NCBI GenBank assembly: GCA_964482035.1
Contig: CAYZVC010000001.1
Span: forward strand, 1 to 64,000
Length of the DNA stretch: 64,000 bases
Direction: 5' to 3'
Origin: JANJWP01 sp964482035
Lineage (GTDB): Bacteria > Patescibacteriota > Gracilibacteria > BD1-5 > UBA2023
The notes beneath the pieces were generated by a model. The model was not told where the DNA came from and did not search any database. It saw nothing but the letters and a program-made list of their open reading frames with translations. Numbering within the stretch: the first letter of the stretch is position 1; every line of letters begins with the position of its first letter. A program made the translations under genes and the position numbers. Positions 46,050 through 54,406 of the stretch are shown here, piece after piece.

Positions 46050-46673
46050 ATGCCGGAGCGAACGAAATTTTCCATGGATTCCAATACCGAAGCTTTCCTC
46101 CAAACACTCAAAGCCCGAAATTCCGCGGCGAACGTGCCCTCGATTTCGCGGGAGACGGGAAATCTCCTGTCCGGTCTCGTAACCGAATTCGGCACCGCCA
46201 GCCTTCTCGAGCTCGGCACCGCGCACGGGTATTCGACCGTCACTCTCGCCTCGGCCATGTGGGACGTGTACGAGAAAAACATTCCGAACGTCCGGGAAGA
46301 CCATCCGGAACCGAGCCTCATAACCGTGGATTTTTCGAAGCCTTCCTACGAAGCCGCCGTCGCCAACGTGGAGGAAGCCGGATTTTCCCCGATGGTCGAA
46401 CACGTGTTCGCCGACGCTCTCGCGTACGTTCCCACCCTCGCGGGACGACGCTTCGACGCGGTCTTTCTCGATGCCGAAAAGCGCTCTACCGCGAAACTGT
46501 TCTCCCTTACTTGGCCGCTCGTGAAAGAGGGGGGATGGATGGTGGTCGACGACGTCGTGAAATTCAAAAACAAGATGGAGGATTTTTACGCCCTCATCGC
46601 GCAGTCCGGAATTCCGTACGAAATCGTAATGACCGATCCGGACGACGGGGTCATGGTTTTCCGCAAGGGGTAA
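46050..46673 (+). CDS. O-methyltransferase family 3 (TlyM/YrrM-like)
   Basis: 207 residues (199 if started at the ATG at 46074). SAM-binding motif LLELGTAHGYSTVTLA near 55, acidic post-I region ITVDF, motif FDAVFLDAEKR near 150 with the metal-binding Asp, then GGWMVVDDVVKF. These metal-dependent enzymes methylate catechol-like or tRNA hydroxyls (TrmR acts on tRNA wobble uridine). The N-terminal METGNLL segment (SRETGNLLSGLV) is typical. No UGA codons. Stands alone between terminator and the next gene. Confidence 0.8.
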   Translation: MPERTKFSMDSNTEAFLQTLKARNSAANVPSISRETGNLLSGLVTEFGTASLLELGTAHGYSTVTLASAMWDVYEKNIPNVREDHPEPSLITVDFSKPSYEAAVANVEEAGFSPMVEHVFADALAYVPTLAGRRFDAVFLDAEKRSTAKLFSLTWPLVKEGGWMVVDDVVKFKNKMEDFYALIAQSGIPYEIVMTDPDDGVMVFRKG

Positions 46674-46759
46674 CCCTCCGGTCTTTACAATCCGCCGCCC
46701 ATCGTTATGTTGGACGGAAACGGCGGCAAGCGACTGCCACTTTTCTCCCCTCGGAACCC

Positions 46760-48238
46760 ATGTTCGGAAAAGCCCTCTCTTGGCTGAAGGGGAAGAATGA
46801 CGCCCCATCAGCCCTGCGCAAGAATCCGGTAGCCGAATTGGCGGAGTCGGTGGTTTCGAAGGTTTCCGGAATCGTTTCCGGCATTTTTTCCCGATCGCGC
46901 GGAGATTCGGTGGCGCAATCCGAAAAAGCCGAAGTTCCCGTCGATTCCAAAACGTGGAAGAACCGCTTCTACGGAAAAATCGCCGAATTGAAAAAACTGG
47001 ATTCCGCGCGCTTCACGCAGGCGAGCTGGTCGAGGTTTTGGAGCGAGATCGTTCGCATCGAGGCGGATTTCGATTCAGGGGCGGGGGCCGATCCTGCCGT
47101 CTGGCTCGTTTCTTTCCGCGACGCGGTAGGTCTTCTCGTCGAAACCGGCGAACTCCGAGACCTTTTGAAAAAAGCCCAGGAAGAAACCGAACTCGCCGAT
47201 CTCACCGACGGCTTCGACAGGCTCGGGTATTACCGCGTTTATGCCCTCGCCGACGCCGTGCTTTCTGATGTCGACGCGAGCAGGGAACATATCGAAACCG
47301 CTTCCGCGATGCTCCGCCGCGAATTTTCCAAGCTTGAACTCCATCCCCGCGTGATTCGAACCCGCGAGCTCCGCGCTTCGTTCGAAGAATTCCGCGAAAG
47401 CATCGATTCCCTGGATTTGAGGGATTATGCCATCGACGGCTTGAAATCGCTCTCCGTAAAGTACCGGGCAGTCATCGAAGCCACCAAGGACCATTCCGAC
47501 GCCCGGGTGTACGACGACGCGGTTTCGGACCTTTTCAAGTCGGTATCGTCGCTCGTTCCGTTGAAGTGACTTAGGGAAGCTTCTGGCGAGTTTTCAGAAT
47601 TTCTCGAATCCCATCCGCATCTCCGCAAACGCTGGAATTTATCGTATTTTTCGGAACTTTCGGCGCTTGCCAAAGACCTTCTTCGCGATAAGGGTGTTTC
47701 GAAAAGACATGTGGACACCGTCGTTTCCACTTTGAAGAAATCCCTCACCGAACTCGTCGCCATCCGCGATTCGTCGAACGAGCTCCATTCCCTGGTGACG
47801 GATGTTTCCGCCTTGGATTCCGGAAAATTTTCCAAAGGATCCTGGAAGGGGGTGGAAAATTTCCTGGACGCCGTGTCTTCGGCTTCCGAAGCCTCGGAAA
47901 TCCCCCGGCTCGTAAAAATGGGGAAGCTCGCCGTTTCCAAACTCGTCGACCTTTCCCGATTAAGAAACGCCCTCCTGCAGGCCGATTCCGTCTTGAAAAG
48001 GAACGGCGGTCAGATTCGGAATTCATGGAACGGGAATGAGGCGCTTTCTCGGATGGAAATCGCCTGCGAACTGCTCGAGAAGGACTCCCCGAGCCGGATG
48101 AAGGTCGAATTCGTCGCCTCCGTACTCGAATCGTACGTTCTCGGCGCCGCTCCGCACGCCAGCGTCGACTCGCTTGCTACGAAGTTCAGGCGCATGGTTT
48201 CGTCAGTTATCGGAGACAGGGTGTATTGACAAATATAG
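46760..48238 (+). CDS. Soluble helical-repeat protein, unknown
   Basis: 492 residues with two UGA codons. Almost fully alpha-helical. After a short lead (MFGKALSWLKGKNDAPSALR) repeated units of about 75 residues recur, each with a KLDSARFTQASWSRFWSEI- or LDSGKFSKGSWKGVENFLD-like segment (residues about 75 and 350), suggesting internal duplication. I know no family. The frame reads through UGA at 48227-48229 and stops at TAG 48236-48238, so its last codons overlap the -35 box of the next promoter. Possibly a scaffold; the location is probably the cytoplasm. Confidence 0.6.
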
Positions 48239-48253
48239 AATCGTCTTTATAAG
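48226..48253 (+). promoter_or_regulatory. Promoter of SD-led mini-gene 2
   Basis: TTGACA, 16-base spacer, TATAAG, an almost consensus promoter inside the 3' end of the preceding gene. Confidence 0.7.
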
Positions 48254-48287
48254 ATTTTCAGGCGAATTTTAAAAAGGAGGATGCGCC

Positions 48288-48530
48288 ATGTCGGGAAGCG
48301 ATGAGACGGGACGAGAGTTCGACGAATGCGAAGCACAATGCCTTCGAAATGCCGAGACCGTCCGGAATTCTCCGGAATTCCGGAAAATCTTCAAGGACTT
48401 GGCCGCATTCGCTGAGACGATGAATGCCGAACGGGGGATTCCCGCTTGGCTCGTGCAAGGAGTGTTCAACGACGAAATGCGTACGTCCCGGTTCTACCAA
48501 ATGGCCGTGGACAGCCTGAACGGCGCGTGA
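48288..48530 (+). CDS. Small acidic helical protein, apparent UGA stop (mini-gene 2)
   Basis: 80 residues if UGA 48528-48530 is a stop. Amphipathic helices, two Cys near 14 and 18 (ECEAQC), a segment SPEFRKIFKDLAAFAETMN and a C-terminal RFYQMAVDSLNGA. No family recognised. The ATG is preceded by AAGGAGG at ideal distance and by a near-consensus promoter. A terminator begins about 20 bases after the UGA. If UGA were Gly the frame would pass through the hairpin and T run to TAA at 48606, inside the serS promoter. So UGA as stop is the simpler reading for this gene, in conflict with the rest of the window. Confidence 0.6.
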   Translation: MSGSDETGREFDECEAQCLRNAETVRNSPEFRKIFKDLAAFAETMNAERGIPAWLVQGVFNDEMRTSRFYQMAVDSLNGA

Positions 48531-48550
48531 AGCCGTTTTCCGACAAACCG

Positions 48551-48577
48551 GCCGAATCCCAGCGATTCGGCTTTTTC
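48551..48577 (+). terminator. Intrinsic terminator of mini-gene 2
   Basis: GCCGAATC-CCAGC-GATTCGGC followed by TTTTTCTT. Confidence 0.85.
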
Positions 48578-48582
48578 TTGCC

Positions 48583-48609
48583 TTGATTCCGAGGATTTTT
48601 GCCTATAAT
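48583..48609 (+). promoter_or_regulatory. Promoter of serS
   Basis: TTGATT, 15-base spacer, TATAAT; long leader of about 70 bases that is rich in T and CGGA repeats (ACGGTTTTCGGACCGT can form a hairpin); no Shine-Dalgarno sequence. Confidence 0.55.
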
Positions 48610-48683
48610 TCGCGAGTATTCCCGGATTTCGAACGGTTTTCGGACCGTTTTTCGATTTTTCGGACTTCATCATTCCCGCTCCC

Positions 48684-49982
48684 ATGATCGATATCAAGAT
48701 TCTCCGTTCGAACCCCGAAATCGTCGCCAAAGCCGTGCACGACAAGTGCGCCAAGGTCGACCTCGAACTCGCCCTCAAACTCGACGCGGAACGCGTCTCG
48801 CTCCGCCGCGCGGTAGACGACCTCCGTGCCGAACGCAACCGCATTTCCGATTCCATGAAGGGTGGAAAACCGGATCCGGAACTCATCGCCAAATCCAAAG
48901 CCATCAAGGAGGAACTCGCCGTCGACGAAGAACGTCTCGAAACCGTCGAGACCGAATTCATGGCGATCTACAAGAAGATTCCCAACATCCCCACCGCCGA
49001 CACCCCGGTAGGCCTTACCGAAGACGAAAACGTGGTCGTCCGCGTTTGGGGCGAACCCACCAAATTCTCGTTCGAACCCAAGAACCACGCGCAAATCGCG
49101 GAAGTTCGCGGATGGATCGACAAGGAGCGCGCTTCCAACGTCGCCGGTTCCCGTTTCGCGTACCTCAAGGGCGAACTCGTCCGTCTCCAGTTCGCGCTCG
49201 TGAATTGGGTAATGGATTCCCTCGGCGACGAAGCCGTCATCGCGGCCATCGTCAAAGAACACGGACTGCGGGTTTCGACCAAGCCGTTCACTCCGGTGCT
49301 TCCGCCGTTCATGATCAAGACCGCTCCGTACGACGCGATGGACCGTCTCGAACCGCGCGAAGACCGCTACAAGATCGAAGGCGAAGACCTTTGGCTCCAG
49401 GGTTCTGCGGAACATGTCCTCGGTTCGATGCACGCGAACGAAATCTTCGAAGAAGCCGCCATGCCGGTGCGTTACCTCGGGTACGCCACGAGCTTCCGCG
49501 GCGAAGCCGGAACCTACGGCAAGGACATGGAAGGCATAATCCGCATGCACCAGTTCGACAAGATGGAAATGGAAAGCTTTTCCACCGCCGAAACTTCCCA
49601 CGACGAGCACCTTCTTTTCTCGGGAATCCAGGAATGGCTCATGCAGAACCTCGAGCTCCCGTACCAGAAGCTTCAGAAGTGCACCTTCGACATCGGAAAA
49701 CCGAACGCTAAGGGATCCGATATCGAAGCGTGGCTTCCGGGTCAGGGCAAGTACCGCGAAACCCACACCGCGGACTACATGACCGACTACCAGTCCCGCC
49801 GTCTCCAGACCCGCGTACGCCGCGCCGACGGATCGCTCGAACTCATCCATACGAACGACGCGACCGCGTTCGCTTGCGGACGCGCGCTCGTCGCCATCAT
49901 GGAAAACTACCAGAACGAAGACTGCACGATCCGCGTTCCGAAGGTTCTTCAGCCGTACCTCGGCGGAAAGACCGTCCTCTAG
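48684..49982 (+). CDS. serS: Seryl-tRNA synthetase
   Basis: 432 residues, usual length. N-terminal coiled-coil arm (about 25 to 105, LRRAVDDLRAERNRISDSM) that holds the long variable arm of tRNA-Ser. Class II core: motif 2 as YATSFRGEAGTYGKDMEGIIRMHQFDKMEM, serine pocket with EDLWLQGSAEHVLGSMH, motif 3 as RPEALVAIM-like CGRALVAIMENYQNED. It charges tRNA-Ser. No UGA codons; own promoter and terminator. Confidence 0.95.
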   Translation: MIDIKILRSNPEIVAKAVHDKCAKVDLELALKLDAERVSLRRAVDDLRAERNRISDSMKGGKPDPELIAKSKAIKEELAVDEERLETVETEFMAIYKKIPNIPTADTPVGLTEDENVVVRVWGEPTKFSFEPKNHAQIAEVRGWIDKERASNVAGSRFAYLKGELVRLQFALVNWVMDSLGDEAVIAAIVKEHGLRVSTKPFTPVLPPFMIKTAPYDAMDRLEPREDRYKIEGEDLWLQGSAEHVLGSMHANEIFEEAAMPVRYLGYATSFRGEAGTYGKDMEGIIRMHQFDKMEMESFSTAETSHDEHLLFSGIQEWLMQNLELPYQKLQKCTFDIGKPNAKGSDIEAWLPGQGKYRETHTADYMTDYQSRRLQTRVRRADGSLELIHTNDATAFACGRALVAIMENYQNEDCTIRVPKVLQPYLGGKTVL

Positions 49983-49990
49983 CCCCATTC

Positions 49991-50020
49991 GGCGCCGGTT
50001 TTCGAACCGGCGCCTTTTTT
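49991..50020 (+). terminator. Intrinsic terminator of serS
   Basis: GGCGCCGGTT-TTCG-AACCGGCGCC with TTTTTT: perfect 10-bp stem with a TTCG loop. Confidence 0.92.
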
Positions 50021-50054
50021 CGAATTTCCCGATAATTTTCGATACGACCGCACT

Positions 50055-50924
50055 ATGGAAAAACTCACCGTACTCGTCATGGCCGCCGGAATGGGCAGCC
50101 GGTTCGGAGGACTCAAACAGATGGAGGCCATGGACGACGAAGGCAACACCCTTCTCGAATATTCCGTCCGCAACGCGATGGAGACAGGATTTTCGCGCGT
50201 AGTCTTCGTCATTCGCCGCGATTTTGAATCACTCTTCAAAGAAAAAGTGGGAAGCAAATACGAAGGCAAAATCGAAGTCGCCTACGCGTTTCAAGATTTG
50301 GACGATTTGCCCGAAGGCATTTCACTTCCCGAAGGGCGTTCCAAGCCGTGGGGAACCGGACATGCCGTCCGCGCCGCGCGCCATCTCCTGAACGGACCGT
50401 TCGCCGTCATAAATGCCGACGATTACTACGGAAAAGACGGATTCGTCCGCCTTGCCGAACAGTTCGCGAAAAAGAGGGAAGAGGTTCCCGAATACGTCCT
50501 CGTATGTTTCGGATTGGCCTCGACGCTTTCCGAAGCGGGAACGGTTTCGCGCGGCGTATGCTTCGCGGACGCTGAGGGGTATCTCGACCGCATCGTAGAA
50601 TGCGGGGGAATTTCACTCCTTCCGAACGGCAACGTCGGAAATCCCGAAGCCGGCACCGAGTTCGCCCCCGATACGCTCGTATCGGTCAATTTTTTCGGTT
50701 TCGACGAACGGTTTCTGCCCATGCTCGAAGGAAAGTTCGAGGAATTCTTCCGCGAATCGGACGCGCTCTCTCGCGAGTTCTTCCTTCCCAAAGCCATGAG
50801 CGACCTCTCGAACGAAGGAGAAATCCGCGTCCGCGTAGTCGCGTCGAAGGACCCGTGGTTCGGCATGACGTACCGCGAAGATTTGCCCAGCGTCAAACGG
50901 ATGCTGGAATCGATCCACGGATAG
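50055..50924 (+). CDS. Sugar nucleotidyltransferase-like protein (GT-A fold)
   Basis: 289 residues. It begins LTVLVMAAGMGSRFGGLKQ, the nucleotide-binding loop of NDP-sugar pyrophosphorylases, followed by DDEGNTLLEYSVRNA and the metal-binding INADDYYG near 120. A Gly-rich C-terminal part has DTLVSVNFFGFD. It resembles proteins that make NDP-sugars from sugar-1-phosphate; the precise sugar cannot be told. A role in supplying the surface glycan genes at 4-12 kb is possible. No UGA. Confidence 0.8.
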   Translation: MEKLTVLVMAAGMGSRFGGLKQMEAMDDEGNTLLEYSVRNAMETGFSRVVFVIRRDFESLFKEKVGSKYEGKIEVAYAFQDLDDLPEGISLPEGRSKPWGTGHAVRAARHLLNGPFAVINADDYYGKDGFVRLAEQFAKKREEVPEYVLVCFGLASTLSEAGTVSRGVCFADAEGYLDRIVECGGISLLPNGNVGNPEAGTEFAPDTLVSVNFFGFDERFLPMLEGKFEEFFRESDALSREFFLPKAMSDLSNEGEIRVRVVASKDPWFGMTYREDLPSVKRMLESIHG

Positions 50925-50932
50925 CGCGCCGT

Positions 50933-50961
50933 TTGCTTTCCCGGACGGATTCCGGTATACT
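50933..50961 (+). promoter_or_regulatory. Promoter of the TIM-barrel gene
   Basis: TTGCTT, 17-base spacer, TATACT; ATG about 24 bases downstream. Confidence 0.6.
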
Positions 50962-50984
50962 GTGAAAAACACGTTTCTTTCGAT

Positions 50985-51740
50985 ATGTTCCTCCTCTCGA
51001 CCGCCTCGCTTAAGGGCTACGGCCTCCATAAGATTTTCAAAATCGCGAAAGAAGCCGGGTTCGACGGCGTCTGTCTCGATCTCGATCCGACCAATTTCGA
51101 TACCGAAAATGCCGAATACGTGAAGGAACTTTCCGATTCCGTCGGGGTTCCGGTCGTTTCCGTGACCGCGTACGAACGCAAGATGGACGACGAAACCGTC
51201 GACGCCGTAGCCAAGCTCGCCAAGACCGTCGGTGCGAAAACCATCAACTTCTACCCGCCGCACCGTCTCGACAAGGACGGCACTTGGTTCAACCAGCACA
51301 TCCCGAAGGTCGCCAAGGACTACCCGGAAATCCTCTTCTCGATCATCAACGTCGAGCCCAAGACGTTCCTCTTCTTCATTCCGGAATATAAGGACGCGAC
51401 CCTCTCTTCCGTAAAGAAACTCACCGGCAAGACTTCGTTCCACGTTTCCAACGTCGATCCGGAATCGGGCGTGGACCTCATGAAGACGTTCGCTATGCTT
51501 GGCAACACCATCTGCAACGTCCTTCTTTCCGACCGTTCCGGCAATAGGGAAGACCTCCTTCCCGGCCGCGGCGACGCTCCGCTCGAAAGTTTGCTCATCA
51601 AGCTCCGCGACGCCGGATACAAGGGCGATTTCACTCTCAAGGTCTCTCCCAAGGAACTCTCCGTCGGCGACGATACGGCAGTTCAGAAGAAGCTCGCGCA
51701 GGGCAAAGCGTACTTCGCCAAGCACTATCCTGCGAAATAG
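50985..51740 (+). CDS. Sugar phosphate isomerase/epimerase-like TIM barrel protein
   Basis: 251 residues. Pattern of the AP endonuclease 2/xylose isomerase-like barrel: IAKEAGFDGVCLDLDPT, VPVVSVTAYERKMDDETV, AKTVGAKTINFYPP, ILFSIINVEPKTF and NVLLSDRSGNREDLLPGRGDAPL with a conserved metal-ligand type end. The His/Glu metal ligands are only partly visible: Glu in INVEP and His in FHVSNVDP. It may bind a sugar or nucleotide without catalysis. Monocistronic. No UGA codons. Confidence 0.75.
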   Translation: MFLLSTASLKGYGLHKIFKIAKEAGFDGVCLDLDPTNFDTENAEYVKELSDSVGVPVVSVTAYERKMDDETVDAVAKLAKTVGAKTINFYPPHRLDKDGTWFNQHIPKVAKDYPEILFSIINVEPKTFLFFIPEYKDATLSSVKKLTGKTSFHVSNVDPESGVDLMKTFAMLGNTICNVLLSDRSGNREDLLPGRGDAPLESLLIKLRDAGYKGDFTLKVSPKELSVGDDTAVQKKLAQGKAYFAKHYPAK

Positions 51741-51748
51741 GACGAAAC

Positions 51749-51786
51749 GAAAATAAAACGCCCCAGAAACGGGGGCGTTTTATTTT
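51749..51786. terminator. Bidirectional intrinsic terminator
   Basis: AAAATAAAACGCCCC-AGAAACG-GGGGCGTTTTATTTTT between the TIM-barrel gene and the convergent pilin. Confidence 0.88.
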
Positions 51787-51823
51787 TGCATGGATACGGC
51801 CGGCGAGTCCGTCCGAAATCCGA

Positions 51824-53155
51824 CTATTTGACGAAATAACTGAGACGGGTCGTGCTTGTTCCGGCATTGTCGCAACTGCCGTATTTGTATCCGCTCCCCC
51901 CGGCCGAATTGTATTCGTACACGTAGTGGCGGAGACAGCTCGAATTCAACATCATGTAGCTCGTCGTATTGTGGTGGTCGAACCCCCCGGAATCGGTGAC
52001 TCCGAAGACTCATCCGGTAGCCACTCCGACGGGAGACCATCCGAAACATTTCGAAGTGGCTCCGTCCATACTGTCGGCGGTGGTGGTTCAGCAGATTTTT
52101 TCGTACGTAGTCGTTGCCGTAAAGGGGAGTTTTTTACCAGTCCAAACGAATTTGTTCGCACCGTAGAGAATCATGGTGTCGGTCGCGGCATTCGACAACG
52201 CGGCCTTTTTCGCCATCGTGAGCGAATAGGCGGGGCTGCTCGCGTTCGTTCCCGAATCGGCATCCACGTTGAATCGCGTACCGTTGTTCGACGAGAAAAC
52301 CATCGTCCATCCGCCTCCGTTCGAAGTCATGTCGCAATAAGCGTTGAACGCCACGGCTCCGCCAATGCCGTCCGGATCGATCGAATACGTACCGTCTGCG
52401 CTTGTCGGAAAAGCGGTCTTGATCGCGAGGCACGAGTTCGGAACGCACGTTCCTCAAATGTTGGCGTAGTTCGCGGCACACGTCACGGCCACCGGCATGG
52501 AATTTCACGAAACCGTTCCGTCGACGAGCGCGCCGGTGGAAACGGAAGATTTCGGATCCTTCACGAGACCGGAAACGGAGCCGGACGATGCCGGATAATT
52601 ACCCGATACCGTGACGACGCCGGTCGCGGGGGATATTCCCGCGACCTGAAAGTACGAGAGACTGCGCGCCCTGCCGTTCTGCGTTTGAGTGAATTCGGCC
52701 GCCCCTACCGAAAGGTATTTCGAATCGTATGCCGCGAGCGCTTCCCGAAGGGTTTCCCCCAGCGCCGAAACCTTGAACTTCTCGGGGTTCATCTTCAGCT
52801 TCGCGTAGTCGGGATTTCCGGCCGAATAGTTCGTGCCCGAAACGTTCCAGTCTCATCCCGTGAGCGCGGTCTGGTTCCCGTCGACGTAGACGAAAGCTCC
52901 CGAGAGCGCGGCTCCCGTGTCGTGCACCACGTAGTACCTCGGGGAATTGTTCGTCAAAGCGGACTCCGACGAAATCGCCGTCTGTACCGAGCGCACGTTC
53001 GCCTTGATGGCGGAATCCTTGGCGTCCTGCGAATACCCCGAAAGGGCCAGAAACCCGATGGTCGCCAGAATCGCGAGAATCGTGATGACGACGATGAGTT
53101 CGACGAGGGTGAAAGCCTTGGTGATTCGAGTTTTTTTCAGGGTTCGGAGATTCAT
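51824..53155 (-). CDS. Type IV pilin with C-terminal fibrinogen-like GGGW domain (copy 3)
   Basis: 443 residues. Leader MNLRTLKKTRITKAFTLVE, then IVVITILAILATIGFLALSG and YSQDAKDSAIKANVRSV, nearly identical to copies 1 and 2 at 30-32 kb. The middle domain has YSAGNPDYAKLKMNPEKFK and SYFQVAGISPATG. The C-terminal domain has GTYSIDPDGIGGAVAFNAYC and DMTSNGGGWTMVF and ends LSYFVK. Six or so UGA as Gly (for example ALTG-Gly-DWN). It lies 20 kb away on the opposite strand from the tandem pair, so the family has spread by duplication. Different variable heads suggest different binding targets. Confidence 0.88.
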
Positions 53156-53212
53156 TTTTACGAAGGATTAACTTTTGTGCAATCCTATCGTTTCCTGTTT
53201 GGAATTCAATTC

Positions 53213-53246
53213 AAAAAAGGGCTCGGCCTATGGTCGAACCCTTTTT
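53213..53246. terminator. Intrinsic terminator of the nrd operon
   Basis: AAAAAGGGCTCGGCC-TAT-GGTCGAACCCTTTTT with two mismatches; sits 12 bases after nrdG on the minus strand. Confidence 0.75.
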
Positions 53247-53258
53247 CATCGTGTCGCG

Positions 53259-53960
53259 TTACGTTCGAATCTTAACTTCGGTAACGAATTCCGCGGCTTT
53301 TTCCACGAATTCCACGAGTTCCCGCATTTCGAAGGACGCTCAGCGGAAATTCGCGTCCAATACGTTCCCCGGCCGGTAATTCTGTAGGAAATACCTCCGC
53401 GCACCCCTGAGCGAGAGCGCGATTCTCGCTATGTCGTCGGCCGTATGTTCGCCTTTCGCGACCGTCGTCCGGAATTCGTGGTCGATGCCGGATTCGATGA
53501 TGAGTCTCGCCGATTCCATCGTTTTTTCGAACGAAGCGCCTGAGCCGCAAAGCCCTTCGTATTTTGACGGGGACTGCTTCACGTCGACGGCGAAATAGTC
53601 TACGAGCCCTTCGGCGATGACTCGGCGTACCATGTCAGGTCGCGACCCGTTAGTGTCGAGTTTTACGAGAAATCCCCGGTTTTTGATTTCACGGAGGAAT
53701 TCCGGCAGGTCGTTATGGATCGTAGGTTCTCCGCCGCACACGACGATGCCGTCGAGAAATCCCTTGCGCGAATCGAGGAATTTTAGGAAAACGCCCGCGG
53801 GAATGAAATCGTCCTTCATTTCGGCGAGACGTTCCGGAAGGACGAATTCGGGATTGTGACAGAAACGGCAGCGCATGTTGCAACCGCCGGTAAAGACGGT
53901 TGCCGCGGTTTTTCCCGGAAAATCCAGGAGCGTGAACTTGTCGACTCAGGAGAGGATCAT
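53259..53960 (-). CDS. nrdG: NrdG-type anaerobic ribonucleotide reductase activase (radical SAM)
   Basis: 233 residues. CNMRCRFC (Cys27, Cys31, Cys34) binds the [4Fe-4S] cluster that cuts SAM to make the 5'-deoxyadenosyl radical. IVVCGGEPTIHNDLPEFL is the GGEP motif that holds SAM. The opening ILS-UGA-VDKFTLLDFPGK reads ILSGVDKFTLLDFPGK, as in family members. It would set the glycyl radical in the small NrdD tail protein encoded 1 base upstream. An additional UGA near the end (ANFR-Gly-ASF). Part of the operon nrdD - tail - nrdG, likely under NrdR. Confidence 0.9.
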
Positions 53961-53961
53961 G

Positions 53962-54156
53962 CTAGGCGGAGAATTCTTCTACGAACTTCGAGTTGGCGGT
54001 CTTGCATTCGTCGAAGTATTTGCGGGAGTAGAATTCGGACTTCTTTCCGTTGTTGAACTGGCTGACCGGGCGGTAGTACCCCATGACGCGGGTGTAGATT
54101 TCGCACTTGGTGCGCTTCACTTCCTGGCCGTTGGCATCGAAGAAGGTTTCGTTCAT
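53962..54156 (-). CDS. Separate glycyl-radical tail of class III ribonucleotide reductase
   Basis: 64 residues. Residues 14 to 46, VKRTKCEIYTRVMGYYRPVS and QFNNGKKSEFYSRKYFDE, are the C-terminal end of NrdD, where Gly26 (RVMGYYRP) is the residue that carries the stable radical. In a usual NrdD this follows the zinc site in the same chain. Here the main chain stops and this tail is its own ORF, starting at ATG 54154-54156. Between the two lies a 250-bp stretch with an oppositely oriented mini-gene. It should work in trans like the spare-part protein YfiD of pyruvate formate-lyase. Confidence 0.82.
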   Translation of the reverse strand: MNETFFDANGQEVKRTKCEIYTRVMGYYRPVSQFNNGKKSEFYSRKYFDECKTANSKFVEEFSA

Positions 54157-54157
54157 A

Positions 54158-54185
54158 TTGACAATATTGTTATCGCTTATATAAA
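54158..54185 (+). promoter_or_regulatory. Promoter of SD-led mini-gene 3
   Basis: TTGACA, 16-base spacer, TATAAA, pointing away from the tail ORF that begins 2 bases upstream on the other strand. Confidence 0.7.
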
Positions 54186-54216
54186 TAATTCGTCCTTTTA
54201 CGAAAGGAGTACGGAC

Positions 54217-54357
54217 ATGAACAATTTAGGGAAGGGCTTGGCCACTTGCGGAATTTGTCTTCTCGCGGGGGCGTCGCTGTTCGCACCTATTTCCGAAGAC
54301 CTGAAATCCAACATTCTTATAGGCGCCGCAGTCTTCGGCGTCTTCGTGTGGTGGTAA
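54217..54357 (+). CDS. Small membrane protein between the two parts of nrdD (mini-gene 3)
   Basis: 46 residues with two short hydrophobic segments (about 8 to 24 and 33 to 46; ends FVWW). AAAGGAG lies 7 to 8 bases before the ATG, and a strong promoter and a terminator frame it. It is antisense to the nrd operon and ends in TAA. No family recognised; two-helix hairpins of this size can be toxins, holin-like or membrane regulators, none provable here. Codon choice (TTA, TTG, GGG) looks less biased than in the neighbours. It may have arrived as a cassette that split nrdD. Confidence 0.6.
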   Translation: MNNLGKGLATCGICLLAGASLFAPISEDLKSNILIGAAVFGVFVWW

Positions 54358-54372
54358 GGTTCTCGGGAAACG

Positions 54373-54396
54373 AAGGAGGGCTTGCCCTCCTTTTTT
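54373..54396 (+). terminator. Intrinsic terminator of mini-gene 3
   Basis: AAGGAGGGC-TT-GCCCTCC with TTTTTT; the T run is only on the plus strand. Confidence 0.88.
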
Positions 54397-54406
54397 CGTT
54401 CGTGCC

